Origin: Maritalea sp051251695
GTDB taxonomy: Bacteria > Pseudomonadota > Alphaproteobacteria > Rhizobiales > Devosiaceae
Length of the DNA stretch: 64,000 bases
Assembly: GCF_051251695.1 (NCBI RefSeq)
Contig: NZ_JBPOEU010000001.1
Span: 62,001-126,000, forward strand
Direction: 5' to 3'
Of the stretch, positions 16,577-25,170 are shown one piece after another. The notes under the pieces were generated by a model that saw nothing but the letters and a program-made list of their open reading frames with translations, was not told the DNA's origin and ran no database searches. The translations under genes were made by a program, and so were the position numbers. Each line of letters opens with the position of its first letter. The first letter of the stretch is position 1.

Positions 16577-18466
16577 TTAGAATGCCTGACCTATCCCGAA
16601 ATATAAGGCATAATTAGGCTGCCCAGCAATTTTATTCATTGGGAAAGCAATATCAGCACGAATTGGCCCCAATGGTGTCAAATATCTAACCCCTGCACCA
16701 AACCCAGTATAGAGCGATCCGCCCTGCCCTGGGATGTTCGAGGTAAACGCTCCGCCAGTATCGACGAACGCTACAACGCCGATTTGCTCGTTGACTTTGT
16801 AACGTGCCTCAACCGAAGCTTCTATGAACGACATGCCCCCTGCCGGGTTGCCATTTGCAGTTAATGGTCCTGCTGCACGATAGGCGTAGCCTCTGATCGA
16901 TCCCGCACCGCCTGCGTAGAAGCGACGATCAACCGGCACATTGTTGATGGACGTGCCAAATATTGTCCCGCCCGCAACGCGGCCAGCCAAAACGAATTTC
17001 TTTTCCGCATCAAAACTATAGTAAGTGCTGGCGCTTGCGGAGGTTTTAATAAAGCTCGCTTGGGTGTTAAACGCATATGTGGGTTCGGCGAACAAGGTGG
17101 CGTATATACCCTCCGACGGGTCCAAAGGATCGTCGCGATTATCCCAAATCAATTCAAATGGCGCGGAAACGATGGAAGAATTTCTTGTCGAATTTTCGTC
17201 GGTAATCACCGCATATTCAGCCGCTAATCCACCTTTGAGCGTAAGTTCTTCACGCAGCTTATTTGAAAGACCGGCTTCAATTTTGCCGCCATATTTTCTA
17301 AATGCATTCGAGTTTTCAATACCCAGTGAAATTTTACCCTCAAAACTGGTCTTTGGGCCAAACGCGTTTGGTTTGAAAAACACCAGCGCAGTTTGAGCGT
17401 CCAAGTCGTTGATGCTACCTTGACCGATCCGACCGACCGATGCTTCTGCGCGAAGCTTCTCCGCCCCGCCAAATAAATTCCGATGAACCCAAAATCCTTC
17501 AATGCCTAAACCATCAAGGTTGCCAGCGGTAACTCCAACCCCAATTGTGCGTGGCTTGCGTTCGCTCACCTCGATCACCAGATTGAGCTGGTCGCCATCA
17601 CGCGCATCTTCGTTGGGTTTAATGACGACACTATTGAAAACGCCCAGCGTTTGAAGCTGCCGGGTCGAACGCTTTATGGCTTCAGGATCATAAATGGCAC
17701 CTGATTTTAAATCTGCAACTTGAATAATCGTTTGTTCTTTAACGTCGACCGCGCCTTTAACAGAGATGTCACCGATATAAGTGATGGACCCGGTACTGAA
17801 CTGTAAAATAACGTCCAACTGATTTGTGGAATGATCTGCTTGTATCGTTCTTTCTTCCAAAGCAGCAAATGGGTAGCCTTGATTGCGCCATTCATCCAAA
17901 ATTGTCTTCTGCGCCGACAAAATAAGATCAGACTTTGCCGTTCTTCCTTGCACAATATCGTATGGCGAAAGATCAAGCGGTGAACCGTTTATCGTCGCAT
18001 TCGGCTTGGAGAATACAAACGTCGACCCCGCATCCACATTGATAATCACATCAACCAACTGCCCAGATAAATCCTTATCCAGCGGCACATCATCTAACGA
18101 TTGGCCGGCGATACGGATATCTAGCAGCGCACCGTAGTGGGCCTCAGCATAAAGCGCCGCCAAAATTCTTTTTTGATCAACGCGTGCACGGGTTATCAGG
18201 CCAATCGTGCCTTCGGGCGGTTCGGCCTGATCTGCAACCAGTAAAGAGGCGTCCGTGATGACCGCGCGTAAGCTTTCATTGTCGGTTTGAACAGTTGTGG
18301 AATAGGCGACATAGCTGCCGTTGGCGTCGATGGGTGCTGTTTGAACGGCTTCCTCGCCGCCAAACCGAAAACCAAAAAACTCGAATCCCGCAGCCAATGA
18401 GCTGCTGGACAGGCCTAAAACAAGCCCGAACATCCCTATCGTTGAAAGACGCGCGAATTTGGACAA
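16577..18466 (-). CDS. tamA: Outer-membrane assembly factor TamA (BamA/Omp85 family)
   Basis: About 629 aa. A signal peptide ends at LSSSSLAA, POTRA-like domains cover about residues 100-290, and a C-terminal 16-strand barrel includes RRFYAGGAGSIRGYAYR, the Omp85 signature (RGF/RGY loop), and ends in an aromatic residue (IGQAF). I chose a TTG start at 18466: it gives a normal signal peptide (MSKFARLSTIGMFGLVLGL), a GGAG sits 10 bases upstream, and the best promoter lies at 18517-18545. That promoter would make the longer GTG start at 18526 untranscribed. This choice needs experimental support. Partner of TamB, encoded next. Confidence 0.92.
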   Translation of the reverse strand: MSKFARLSTIGMFGLVLGLSSSSLAAGFEFFGFRFGGEEAVQTAPIDANGSYVAYSTTVQTDNESLRAVITDASLLVADQAEPPEGTIGLITRARVDQKRILAALYAEAHYGALLDIRIAGQSLDDVPLDKDLSGQLVDVIINVDAGSTFVFSKPNATINGSPLDLSPYDIVQGRTAKSDLILSAQKTILDEWRNQGYPFAALEERTIQADHSTNQLDVILQFSTGSITYIGDISVKGAVDVKEQTIIQVADLKSGAIYDPEAIKRSTRQLQTLGVFNSVVIKPNEDARDGDQLNLVIEVSERKPRTIGVGVTAGNLDGLGIEGFWVHRNLFGGAEKLRAEASVGRIGQGSINDLDAQTALVFFKPNAFGPKTSFEGKISLGIENSNAFRKYGGKIEAGLSNKLREELTLKGGLAAEYAVITDENSTRNSSIVSAPFELIWDNRDDPLDPSEGIYATLFAEPTYAFNTQASFIKTSASASTYYSFDAEKKFVLAGRVAGGTIFGTSINNVPVDRRFYAGGAGSIRGYAYRAAGPLTANGNPAGGMSFIEASVEARYKVNEQIGVVAFVDTGGAFTSNIPGQGGSLYTGFGAGVRYLTPLGPIRADIAFPMNKIAGQPNYALYFGIGQAF

Positions 18467-18516
18467 TTTGGTGTAACTCCGTACATTTACGACACATATC
18501 CAGTTCCGGACGGGTC

Positions 18517-18545
18517 TTTGTAACACAAAGATATTACTTGTTCAA
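18517..18545 (-). promoter_or_regulatory. Candidate promoter of tamA-tamB
   Basis: Minus strand: TTGAAC (-35, 18545-18540), a 17-base spacer and TACAAA (-10, 18522-18517). It leaves a leader of about 45 bases before the proposed TTG start of tamA. Confidence 0.45.
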
Positions 18546-18732
18546 AAACGAATTCGTGAAGCGGCATTTTCGCGCACATCACCCGGTTTTGACCTGCACA
18601 AACAGTCGCCTCACCCGCAGTTCGCCAAACAATTTTCCAGTTTGCAATAGAAGGCCCTCGCCCTCAAATCGATATGGTGGCTGTGCGCAGAAAATAAATT
18701 TCGAGTGATTTTTAGTAATCGCATGTGCGGTG

Positions 18733-19626
18733 CTATAATTTTTGTTCCTGCGCGAAGTGTTTTTTGGCGAGCAAGAATGCGCCATCTAGCGCACCACCCA
18801 ATGGTGGGTGGCAAATGCTTTGATACTCTGTCGGCATCCATTTTTGGTAAATTGGGCCAAGCCCCCCGACGAAACAAAGACGTTGCGCAATAATTTTGTC
18901 AGCGGAACCCAACATGCTGATCAATATCTTTATTGCACGGTCGATAATTTGATGTGCAACAGGGTCTTGCGCTTCGTAAGCTGTTACAATTTGGGGCGCC
19001 AATTTTGCGTAATCTGATGCAACAGATTTGCGGGCGAACTCAATCATTTTATGGGGCGAACCACCAAAGTCCTGTAGTGTTTTTTGCGTCAATTGCGAGG
19101 GAGCAAACAGCCCGTCATATGCTTTTATCGTATCACGCAGCAATTCGCGACCAAGCCAAGCCCCACCGCATTCATCACCCAATTCAAATCCCCAGCCGCC
19201 GGTACGTTGTGCTGCGCCGTATTGCTGCCGAACGATGAACGATCCAGTGCCCAACATGGCAACAACGCCGTCATTTTCTCCAAGAGCTGAGGCAACTGTT
19301 AATTCGATGTCCGTCGCGACATGTGTTTTTTTGAATGCCAGCGCAATTTGCAACTGTTCAAGATCCGCAGCGCGACTTGCGCCTGCACCGGCTAAACCCA
19401 CCAGCGAGAAGTCGTGTTCACTCAAACCCAAATCACGACCCGCAGCTTGGTATGCCTCATGCTTGAGTTGGATCAGATTTTGGATGGTTTGTTGAGTGTT
19501 GGTGCAGATATTTGCAGCGCCGCCGGAAGCACCCCCAAGAATGCGCCCATCGAGCGTACAAAGCCGTGCGCGGGAACCGCTGCCACCGCCGTCAATTAGC
19601 AGTAAACTGCTATCTTCATTCGCCAT
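18733..19626 (-). CDS. BadF-type amino-sugar kinase (MurK/GlcNAc kinase-like)
   Basis: 297 aa, ASKHA-fold kinase of the BadF/BadG/BcrA/BcrD family. Phosphate loops are LLIDGGGSGSRARL at the N-terminus and MLGTGSFIV in the middle, then GGWGFELGDECGGAWLG and a C-terminal FVGGLGP. Family members phosphorylate GlcNAc, glucosamine or MurNAc; Clostridium MurK accepts MurNAc and GlcNAc. Here the importer is an ABC system that does not phosphorylate its cargo, and MurQ needs MurNAc-6-phosphate, so a MurK-like role is the best inference. The ATG at 19626 overlaps murQ by 11 bases; a TTG two codons earlier is an alternative. Confidence 0.85.
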   Translation of the reverse strand: MANEDSSLLLIDGGGSGSRARLCTLDGRILGGASGGAANICTNTQQTIQNLIQLKHEAYQAAGRDLGLSEHDFSLVGLAGAGASRAADLEQLQIALAFKKTHVATDIELTVASALGENDGVVAMLGTGSFIVRQQYGAAQRTGGWGFELGDECGGAWLGRELLRDTIKAYDGLFAPSQLTQKTLQDFGGSPHKMIEFARKSVASDYAKLAPQIVTAYEAQDPVAHQIIDRAIKILISMLGSADKIIAQRLCFVGGLGPIYQKWMPTEYQSICHPPLGGALDGAFLLAKKHFAQEQKL

Positions 19627-20584
19627 TGCCAATGTTACTCGCTTTGGTCAGTGCGGCGCGCAGATGGCCACCCACACTTTTTAACATCGCAATGGATTGT
19701 TGAGCATCGGCACCTGTTTCGCAAATCAAAATTGCGACTTTTACGTCCCAATTTGCCGTCTTTAGGGCTTCTAGCGATTCCGTTTTTGAGGCAGAGGTCA
19801 ATTCGCGAACAAGATTTAAGGCACGCGCGCGCAACTTTTCGTTGGTCACGTTCAATTCAACCATCCGGTTGCCATAACACTTGCCAGAGCGGACCATTGC
19901 CCCGGTCGAAATCATGTTCAGGACCATTTTTTGCGCCGTGCCAGACTTAAGCCGTGTTGACCCCGCAAGAATTTCTGGCCCCACAAGCGGGGCAATGGAA
20001 ATATCAACGATTTCCTCAATCGGGCTATTCGCATTGCACGAAATACCAACGGTTGTTGCGCCCTTTTCATTCGCGAATTTCAAGGCTGCCATCACGTATG
20101 GGGTGCGTCCGGAGGCTGCTAACCCGATAACGAGGTCGTTTTCGCAAACACTCGCCTGCTCAATATCAAAAACGCCACGTTCCGTATCATCTTCAATACC
20201 CTCTTGAGCTTGGAATATTGCTGGTGCGCCGCCAGCAATGATCGCGTGAAACAGCTCAGGGGGCGCCGAAAATGTGGGTGGAATTTCGGATGCATCAAGC
20301 ACCCCTAACCTGCCGCTTGTCCCGGCACCCACGTAAATTATTCGCCCACCAGCTTTTAGTGAATCTTTGGCCGCTTCAATTGCTAAACCTATGGGTTCCA
20401 AAACGCATTCGACAGCCAATGCAACAGCTTTGTCCTCGTCATTCATCAACTGGGCAATTTCTTGCGCTGACATTTCGTCTAACCGTTCTGAACGCGCATT
20501 TGTGCTTTCAGAAGTTAGCCCTTCAAGGGTGGAAGACAAACGCAATAGATTATCTTCAGCGATTTTGTTATGGTCAGCCGTCAT
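19616..20584 (-). CDS. murQ: N-acetylmuramic acid 6-phosphate etherase
   Basis: 322 aa. It cleaves the lactyl ether of MurNAc-6-phosphate to give GlcNAc-6-phosphate and D-lactate in the cytoplasm. The SIS domain carries VGAGTSGRLGVLDASEIPPTF, whose Glu in DASEIPP matches the catalytic acid of characterised MurQ. Later come ILAGSTRLKSGTAQK and GKCYGNRMVEL, both strong family signatures. The gene diverges from the RpiR-type regulator. No ribosome-binding site precedes the ATG, and a good promoter (20591-20619) puts the transcript start almost at the ATG, so the mRNA may be leaderless. Confidence 0.95.
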   Translation of the reverse strand: MTADHNKIAEDNLLRLSSTLEGLTSESTNARSERLDEMSAQEIAQLMNDEDKAVALAVECVLEPIGLAIEAAKDSLKAGGRIIYVGAGTSGRLGVLDASEIPPTFSAPPELFHAIIAGGAPAIFQAQEGIEDDTERGVFDIEQASVCENDLVIGLAASGRTPYVMAALKFANEKGATTVGISCNANSPIEEIVDISIAPLVGPEILAGSTRLKSGTAQKMVLNMISTGAMVRSGKCYGNRMVELNVTNEKLRARALNLVRELTSASKTESLEALKTANWDVKVAILICETGADAQQSIAMLKSVGGHLRAALTKASNIGNGE

Positions 20585-20590
20585 GTTGGA

Positions 20591-20619
20591 ATTATGTATT
20601 CCCAGTCGAGCATCGTCAA
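20591..20619 (-). promoter_or_regulatory. murQ promoter
   Basis: Minus strand TTGACG (-35, 20619-20614), 17 bases, CATAAT (-10, 20596-20591). The -10 ends only 6 bases before the ATG at 20584. The palindrome at 20618-20634 overlaps the edge of the -35 box, as expected for a repressor site. Confidence 0.6.
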
Positions 20620-20634
20620 GAATTTTAAATTCTT
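20618..20634. promoter_or_regulatory. Candidate RpiR/MurR operator in the divergent murQ-regulator region
   Basis: AAGAATTTTAAATTCTT is a perfect dyad with 8-bp arms around a central T. A 14-of-17 match (21604-21620) covers the -10 box of the ABC importer promoter. The RpiR-type regulator encoded between them is the obvious candidate ligand. Confidence 0.6.
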
Positions 20635-20691
20635 TGCCCGACTTTTTTGTGATATTGGTGCTTTACGTCAACTAAGGGAAATGCCCATTAA

Positions 20692-21543
20692 ATGCAAAGT
20701 GCTCAGAACCTTATCGCAAAGTTAAACGCAAATCTTGAGGATTTGTCACAAAACGAACGCCGTATTGCACAGGGTATCTTGGACGACCCTTCCCTTGTGA
20801 CCACAATGACCTCACAAACACTGGCGCTGCAATGTGGCGTAAGCCAATCGAGCATAATCAAATTTTGCAAGAAGATCGGCCTGCCCGGCTTCCCGGCTTT
20901 AAAGATTGCGTTGAGCGCTGAGATTGCGCGAACGCAAGGTGCTGAACAAATTCATGGTGATATCTTTAGCGATGACCCGCTAAATGCGGTGGCGCAAAAA
21001 ATGTATAACAGTAAAGTTGCGGCTTTGTCGGAAACGCTAAAGCTAAACTCTACCCATGATTTTAGCCTCGCGGTGGAGAAACTGGTCGGCGCAAATCGAA
21101 TTATAATTTTGGGTGTTGGCGGCTCCGCACTCGTAAGTAGCGATTTTGCGTCCAAGCTAACCAAGTTAGGCAAGGCCGTTATCTCTGGCGGCGATGCCCA
21201 TGTTCATTTGGCAAACCTTGCCCGATTTGACAGCGACGACCTGTTGATCCTCATTTCCTATTCAGGAAAAACCAAAGAACTCTTGGTTGCAGCCGATTAT
21301 GCCCGACAGCACGGCATTCCAATCTTAAACCTAACAGGCCCAAGCACCTCTAAGAATATCGGCAAGAATGAATTGGTGCTCAAATGCATCGCCAGCGAAA
21401 ATCTTGTCCGGTCATCTTCAATCGCGACCCGCACGGCCCAACTGGCAATCACTGACTTGCTGTTTATTTTGTTCGCTCAAAAAGAAGCAGATATGGCCAG
21501 CAAAATTCAAGATAGCCAAGAAGTGGTCAACCAACTTCGTTAG
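20692..21543 (+). CDS. RpiR-family regulator (MurR-like)
   Basis: 283 aa. An N-terminal RpiR helix-turn-helix (about residues 1-77, with LALQCGVSQSSIIKFCKKIGLPGF as the recognition region) is joined to a SIS sugar-phosphate domain (about 115-250, IIILGVGGSALVSSDFASKL and LISYSGKTKEL). Members sense phosphosugars; MurR of E. coli responds to MurNAc-6-phosphate. It is divergent from murQ and lies upstream of the ABC importer, and matching palindromes lie in both promoters. A repressor relieved by MurNAc-6-phosphate is the simplest model. Confidence 0.9.
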   Translation: MQSAQNLIAKLNANLEDLSQNERRIAQGILDDPSLVTTMTSQTLALQCGVSQSSIIKFCKKIGLPGFPALKIALSAEIARTQGAEQIHGDIFSDDPLNAVAQKMYNSKVAALSETLKLNSTHDFSLAVEKLVGANRIIILGVGGSALVSSDFASKLTKLGKAVISGGDAHVHLANLARFDSDDLLILISYSGKTKELLVAADYARQHGIPILNLTGPSTSKNIGKNELVLKCIASENLVRSSSIATRTAQLAITDLLFILFAQKEADMASKIQDSQEVVNQLR

Positions 21544-21588
21544 TTGGACTAAATTATTCACAAATTCAAAATCAGTGATTTTTTATTA

Positions 21589-21617
21589 TTGACATGAGAT
21601 TTTGAGAATTTTATATT
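21589..21617 (+). promoter_or_regulatory. Strong sigma-70-type promoter of the MurNAc-island sugar ABC operon
   Basis: TTGACA (21589-21594), exactly 17 bases, TATATT (21612-21617). It is the best -35/-10 pair in the window. The second palindrome (21604-21620) covers the -10. Confidence 0.75.
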
Positions 21618-21620
21618 CCT
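21604..21620. promoter_or_regulatory. Second candidate RpiR/MurR operator over the -10 box
   Basis: GAGAATTTTATATTCCT matches the palindrome at 20618-20634 in 14 of 17 positions and lies over the -10 hexamer of the importer promoter. Confidence 0.55.
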
Positions 21621-21637
21621 TAACAGAGGAATAAACT

Positions 21638-21700
21638 CCTCATCCGGCGAATAGCACCTTGAACATGATTTTGGTCATGCGAAAACCTCGCCGATGAAGG
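21638..21700 (+). promoter_or_regulatory. Structured 5' leader of the binding-protein gene
   Basis: A long imperfect stem pairs 21638-21650 with 21688-21700 (about 12 bp with two bulges; core GGCGA with TCGCC). It encloses a second hairpin, CATGA (2164-base numbering 21664-21668) with TCATG (21675-21679). The leader from the promoter to the ATG is about 150 bases. No known riboswitch class is recognised. Confidence 0.5.
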
Positions 21701-21773
21701 CGTTAAATACGTTGCTCTTCAAACCTATTCATTTGGCCAAATGCCAAAAATGTTTTTCTAGGGAGGGAACAAA

Positions 21774-22997
21774 ATGAACAATCTTAAGAGACTTGCCACA
21801 TCAGCTGTGCTCAGCGCAGCGACATTGGCGTATGCGGGTACTGCACTCGCCCAGACACAATTGGATTTCTGGTCATGGCGTCAAGAAGATGTGAAAGGCT
21901 ACAACCAGATCATCGCGGCTTTTGAAGAACAAAACCCTGACATCAAGGTTACGTTCACAGCCCATGAAGCAACTGCATATAACACAATCCTGACCACAGC
22001 ATTGGCTGGTGGCGCTGGACCGGACATCATGCACACACGCTCATATGGCTCATTGGAGGTGATTGCGGCCCCTGGCTATTTAGAGCAGCTTGATGGCAAA
22101 ATCGATCTTTCAGCATTAAGTGCTGACGAACTGCTTGGCACAACATTGCGGGCTGATGGGCATGTTTATGCTGTTCCGTTCGCATCCCAAACTGTTCTTG
22201 TTTATTACAACAAAGACCTGTTCGAAAAACATGGTGTTGAACTGCCTGCAACTTGGGCTGAGTTCAAAGCAGCTGCTGAAATGTTTAAGCAAAAGAACGT
22301 AACACCTTTGGCAAACGGTATCGCTGATGGTTGGACAGCCGAAGTTATGGCTGGCGCGTTTATGCCAAACTTTTACGGCAAAGAGTACTTTGGTGAAGTT
22401 ACATCCGGCGGAACCGATTTTGAAGACGCACGTTTCGTCGGCGCATTGGAAAAACTGGCCGAACTAACAGACTACATGCCAAATGGTTTTGAGGGCGTTG
22501 ATTATGCGACCATGAAACAACTCTTTATGGCAGGCCAAGCTGCGATGTTCGTTGGCGGTTCATGGGAATTGCCTGGTTTTGTTGATAGCGGCGTAAATTT
22601 CGACATCATGGCAGGTCCATCGGCTGAAGCAGGCGGTCCACGCATGGTCGCAACATGGCTTGATGGTGGATATGGCGTAAATGCTTCATCAGAAAACAAA
22701 GAAGCAGCGCTTAAATTCATCCAGTTCACAGCAACACAGCCATTTGCACAAATGTTGTCAGATAAATTGGCAAATGTACCAGCAGTTGACGGCGCAAACA
22801 TCTCAGACCCAATGCTTGCAAAAGTATCTTCGTTCCATGCTGAAGCGACACCATACATTATGCTTGTAGCATTCCGGTTCAACAAACCAACGGGCTCTAG
22901 CTTGTTGCAAAATGGATTGCAGGAACTGTTCACCGGCAAAAAGTCTGCGGCTGAAGTTGCCAAAGATATCAGCGACGGAATTAAAAGCGCTGAATAG
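21774..22997 (+). CDS. Sugar ABC transporter solute-binding protein
   Basis: 407 aa. The signal peptide ends near residue 26 (AGTALAQ). The mature part starts TQLDFWSWRQEDVKGYNQIIAAFEEQNPDIKVTF, the typical start of a family-1 extracellular sugar-binding protein, with MYAVPF-like and GSWELPGF ligand-cleft segments. A strong AGGGAGGG site precedes the ATG. The genomic setting (MurQ, MurR-like regulator, BadF kinase) suggests MurNAc or a MurNAc-containing saccharide as ligand; this is inference, since the family's ligands are diverse. Confidence 0.9.
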   Translation: MNNLKRLATSAVLSAATLAYAGTALAQTQLDFWSWRQEDVKGYNQIIAAFEEQNPDIKVTFTAHEATAYNTILTTALAGGAGPDIMHTRSYGSLEVIAAPGYLEQLDGKIDLSALSADELLGTTLRADGHVYAVPFASQTVLVYYNKDLFEKHGVELPATWAEFKAAAEMFKQKNVTPLANGIADGWTAEVMAGAFMPNFYGKEYFGEVTSGGTDFEDARFVGALEKLAELTDYMPNGFEGVDYATMKQLFMAGQAAMFVGGSWELPGFVDSGVNFDIMAGPSAEAGGPRMVATWLDGGYGVNASSENKEAALKFIQFTATQPFAQMLSDKLANVPAVDGANISDPMLAKVSSFHAEATPYIMLVAFRFNKPTGSSLLQNGLQELFTGKKSAAEVAKDISDGIKSAE

Positions 22998-23018
22998 GCA
23001 TAAGTACGCCTAAACCAT

Positions 23019-23050
23019 CCCTTTGGGGCTTCACTCCCTGCCCCAAAGGG
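23019..23050 (+). other. 11-bp hairpin after the binding-protein gene
   Basis: CCCTTTGGGGC (23019-23029) pairs perfectly with GCCCCAAAGGG (23040-23050), loop of 10 bases. It lies 21 bases after the binding-protein stop and 56 before the ATPase start. No T-run follows, so it more likely protects the upstream mRNA than ends transcription outright. Confidence 0.75.
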
Positions 23051-23106
23051 CCTGACTATTAGTTCAGCACTACACCAATTCAACTCACCCTTTTCAGGAC
23101 AATAAA

Positions 23107-24198
23107 ATGGCACAAATTGAACTGCGCGGCGTGACCAAACAATTTGGTGATGTAAAGGTTATCCACGGTGCTGATCTTACAATTGAAGGCAATGAATTTG
23201 TTGTTTTCGTCGGCCCATCCGGTTGCGGAAAGTCAACATTGCTCCGCCTCTTGTCCGGGCTGGAAGAACAAACCGCCGGTGAGATTTATATAGACGGGGA
23301 GCGGATTGACCACTTACCGCCAGCCAAGCGCGGATTAGCCATGGTATTCCAATCCTACGCGCTTTACCCGCATATGACTGTTTATGAAAACATGTCTTAC
23401 GCATTACGCGTTGCTAAGAAAAGCAAGGCGTTCATAGAAGAAAAAGTAAGAGCAGCAGCAGATATTTTACAGCTAACAGAATTGTTAGACCGCAAGCCAA
23501 AAGCCTTATCCGGTGGACAACGCCAGCGCGTGGCGATCGGACGAGCGATTGTGCGCGACCCTCGGGTATTCCTATTTGATGAACCGCTCTCCAATCTAGA
23601 CGCGAAGCTTCGCGTGCAGATGCGGATTGAGCTGACCAACCTGCACCAACAGCTTAAAACCACGATGATTTACGTTACCCACGACCAGGTGGAAGCCATG
23701 ACCATGGCCGATAAAATCGTCGTGTTGCGCGCCGGTAATATTGAGCAAGTTGGTGCGCCCCTTGAATTGTTCAAAAAGCCAGGCAACAAATTTGTTGCTG
23801 GGTTTATCGGCTCCCCGGCAATGAACTTCTTTCCCGGTAAAATTTTGAAAATTTCGAATGATCAACACCATGTTCGCCTAACGAACGGCGTGGAATTTGA
23901 GTTTAAAGCCGCCCCCGGTTCGCTTGAAATTGCGGACAATGTAAATTTGGGTATTCGCCCTGAGGACTTGTCGCCGATAGGCTCTGGCGATGGCACATTT
24001 ACTGGCGCGGCAAGCACCGTTGAGCGCCTTGGTGCGCAAACGTATATTTACCTCAAAACCGAGGTTGGCGAAGACATCGTTGTGCATCATCTTGGCGATT
24101 TAGAAGTAAAGCCCGGTGAGAAAATTCAAGTCAGCTTTAAAGTTGATGACTGCCATCTCTTTGGCCCTGACGACCAACGCATTGAGATTGGCAGGTAG
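23107..24198 (+). CDS. Sugar ABC transporter ATPase (MalK/UgpC type)
   Basis: 363 aa. Walker A GPSGCGKST (near residue 38), Q-loop VFQSYALYPHM, signature LSGGQRQRVAIGRAI, Walker B VFLFDEPLSNLDA, H-loop VTHDQVEAMT, then a C-terminal MalK-like OB-fold regulatory domain (about 235-363, with IRPEDLSPIG). It powers the two permeases that follow; its stop is directly followed by the next ATG. Confidence 0.95.
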   Translation: MAQIELRGVTKQFGDVKVIHGADLTIEGNEFVVFVGPSGCGKSTLLRLLSGLEEQTAGEIYIDGERIDHLPPAKRGLAMVFQSYALYPHMTVYENMSYALRVAKKSKAFIEEKVRAAADILQLTELLDRKPKALSGGQRQRVAIGRAIVRDPRVFLFDEPLSNLDAKLRVQMRIELTNLHQQLKTTMIYVTHDQVEAMTMADKIVVLRAGNIEQVGAPLELFKKPGNKFVAGFIGSPAMNFFPGKILKISNDQHHVRLTNGVEFEFKAAPGSLEIADNVNLGIRPEDLSPIGSGDGTFTGAASTVERLGAQTYIYLKTEVGEDIVVHHLGDLEVKPGEKIQVSFKVDDCHLFGPDDQRIEIGR

Positions 24199-25161
24199 AT
24201 GACCATGTCCAATGTTACTGACAACGATTTTCAGAACGCGATCAAACACCGCAAGAGACTTAGACGATTGTGGATTGTCTTTTTGCTGTTCCCCGCAGTT
24301 GCGATTTTGGCAACCTTTGTGTTTTTGCCCATGGCCTCGGCAATCTGGTATTCAGTTTACGACTGGGATGGACTGGTTCGTGGAGAGTTTGTCGGCCTTG
24401 CGAATTTTTCCGAAGTTCTTTTCAACCCGCTAAACAACAAGTTCCTATTCAACGCGTTTTTCAACAATATCAAAGTGTTTGTCACGTTGATGATTGTGCA
24501 AAACGGATTGGCTTTGGTTTTGGCGCTTTTGCTCGCGCGCGAACCCAAAGGATATCGGTTTTACCAAGTTGCGTTTTTCCTACCCGTCATCCTTTCCACT
24601 GTAATTATCGGCTTCCAATGGAAATTGTTCTTGAACCCAATTTTTGGCCTTGTGAACACGTTCTTGCGCATGGTGCAGTTGGATAGCTGGGCATTGCCTT
24701 GGCTCGGCTTGCCTGAAACCGCGCTCGGATCAATGCTCATTGTAAATACGTGGCACTGGGTTGGTTTTCCAACACTCGTGTTCCTCGCCGCGATTCATCG
24801 CATTCCCAAAGACCTAATTGAGGCAGCTCGTTTGGACGGCGCAAGCGAGTGGAATATCGCGCGCGACATCATTTGGCCGCTTATGGCGCCTGCCGTCACC
24901 ATCATTGTCGTTTTGACGTTTATCGGCTCGTTCAACTGGTTTGAAATCCCTTACATTATGGGCGGCCTTGAAGGATCTCCTGCCTATTCCACAGATATGC
25001 TGGGACTTTTGTTCTACCGAACAGCCTTTGGTTCGGTTAGCGCTGGGAACTCAGACTTCGGTACTGGCTCAGCACTTGCGGTTTTGATTTTCATTTTCAT
25101 TTTCACCTTCTCAACCATCGCGACACGGTATTTGACCAGTCGCGAAGTTGAATTGAGTTAG
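24199..25161 (+). CDS. Sugar ABC permease, MalF type
   Basis: 320 aa with six membrane helices and the EAA loop EAARLDGASEWNIARDIIWPLM (near residue 212) that contacts the ATPase. It starts at the base after the ATPase stop; a second ATG two codons later is equally possible. Inner-membrane half of the importer channel, together with the next gene. Confidence 0.93.
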   Translation: MTMSNVTDNDFQNAIKHRKRLRRLWIVFLLFPAVAILATFVFLPMASAIWYSVYDWDGLVRGEFVGLANFSEVLFNPLNNKFLFNAFFNNIKVFVTLMIVQNGLALVLALLLAREPKGYRFYQVAFFLPVILSTVIIGFQWKLFLNPIFGLVNTFLRMVQLDSWALPWLGLPETALGSMLIVNTWHWVGFPTLVFLAAIHRIPKDLIEAARLDGASEWNIARDIIWPLMAPAVTIIVVLTFIGSFNWFEIPYIMGGLEGSPAYSTDMLGLLFYRTAFGSVSAGNSDFGTGSALAVLIFIFIFTFSTIATRYLTSREVELS

Positions 25162-25170
25162 GGGCAGATC

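Noticed and set aside
18467..18526. Longer TamA start at the GTG at 18526
   Set aside because: It gives an atypical N-terminus before the signal peptide, lacks a ribosome-binding site and overlaps the predicted promoter; the TTG at 18466 fits better, though this is not proven.
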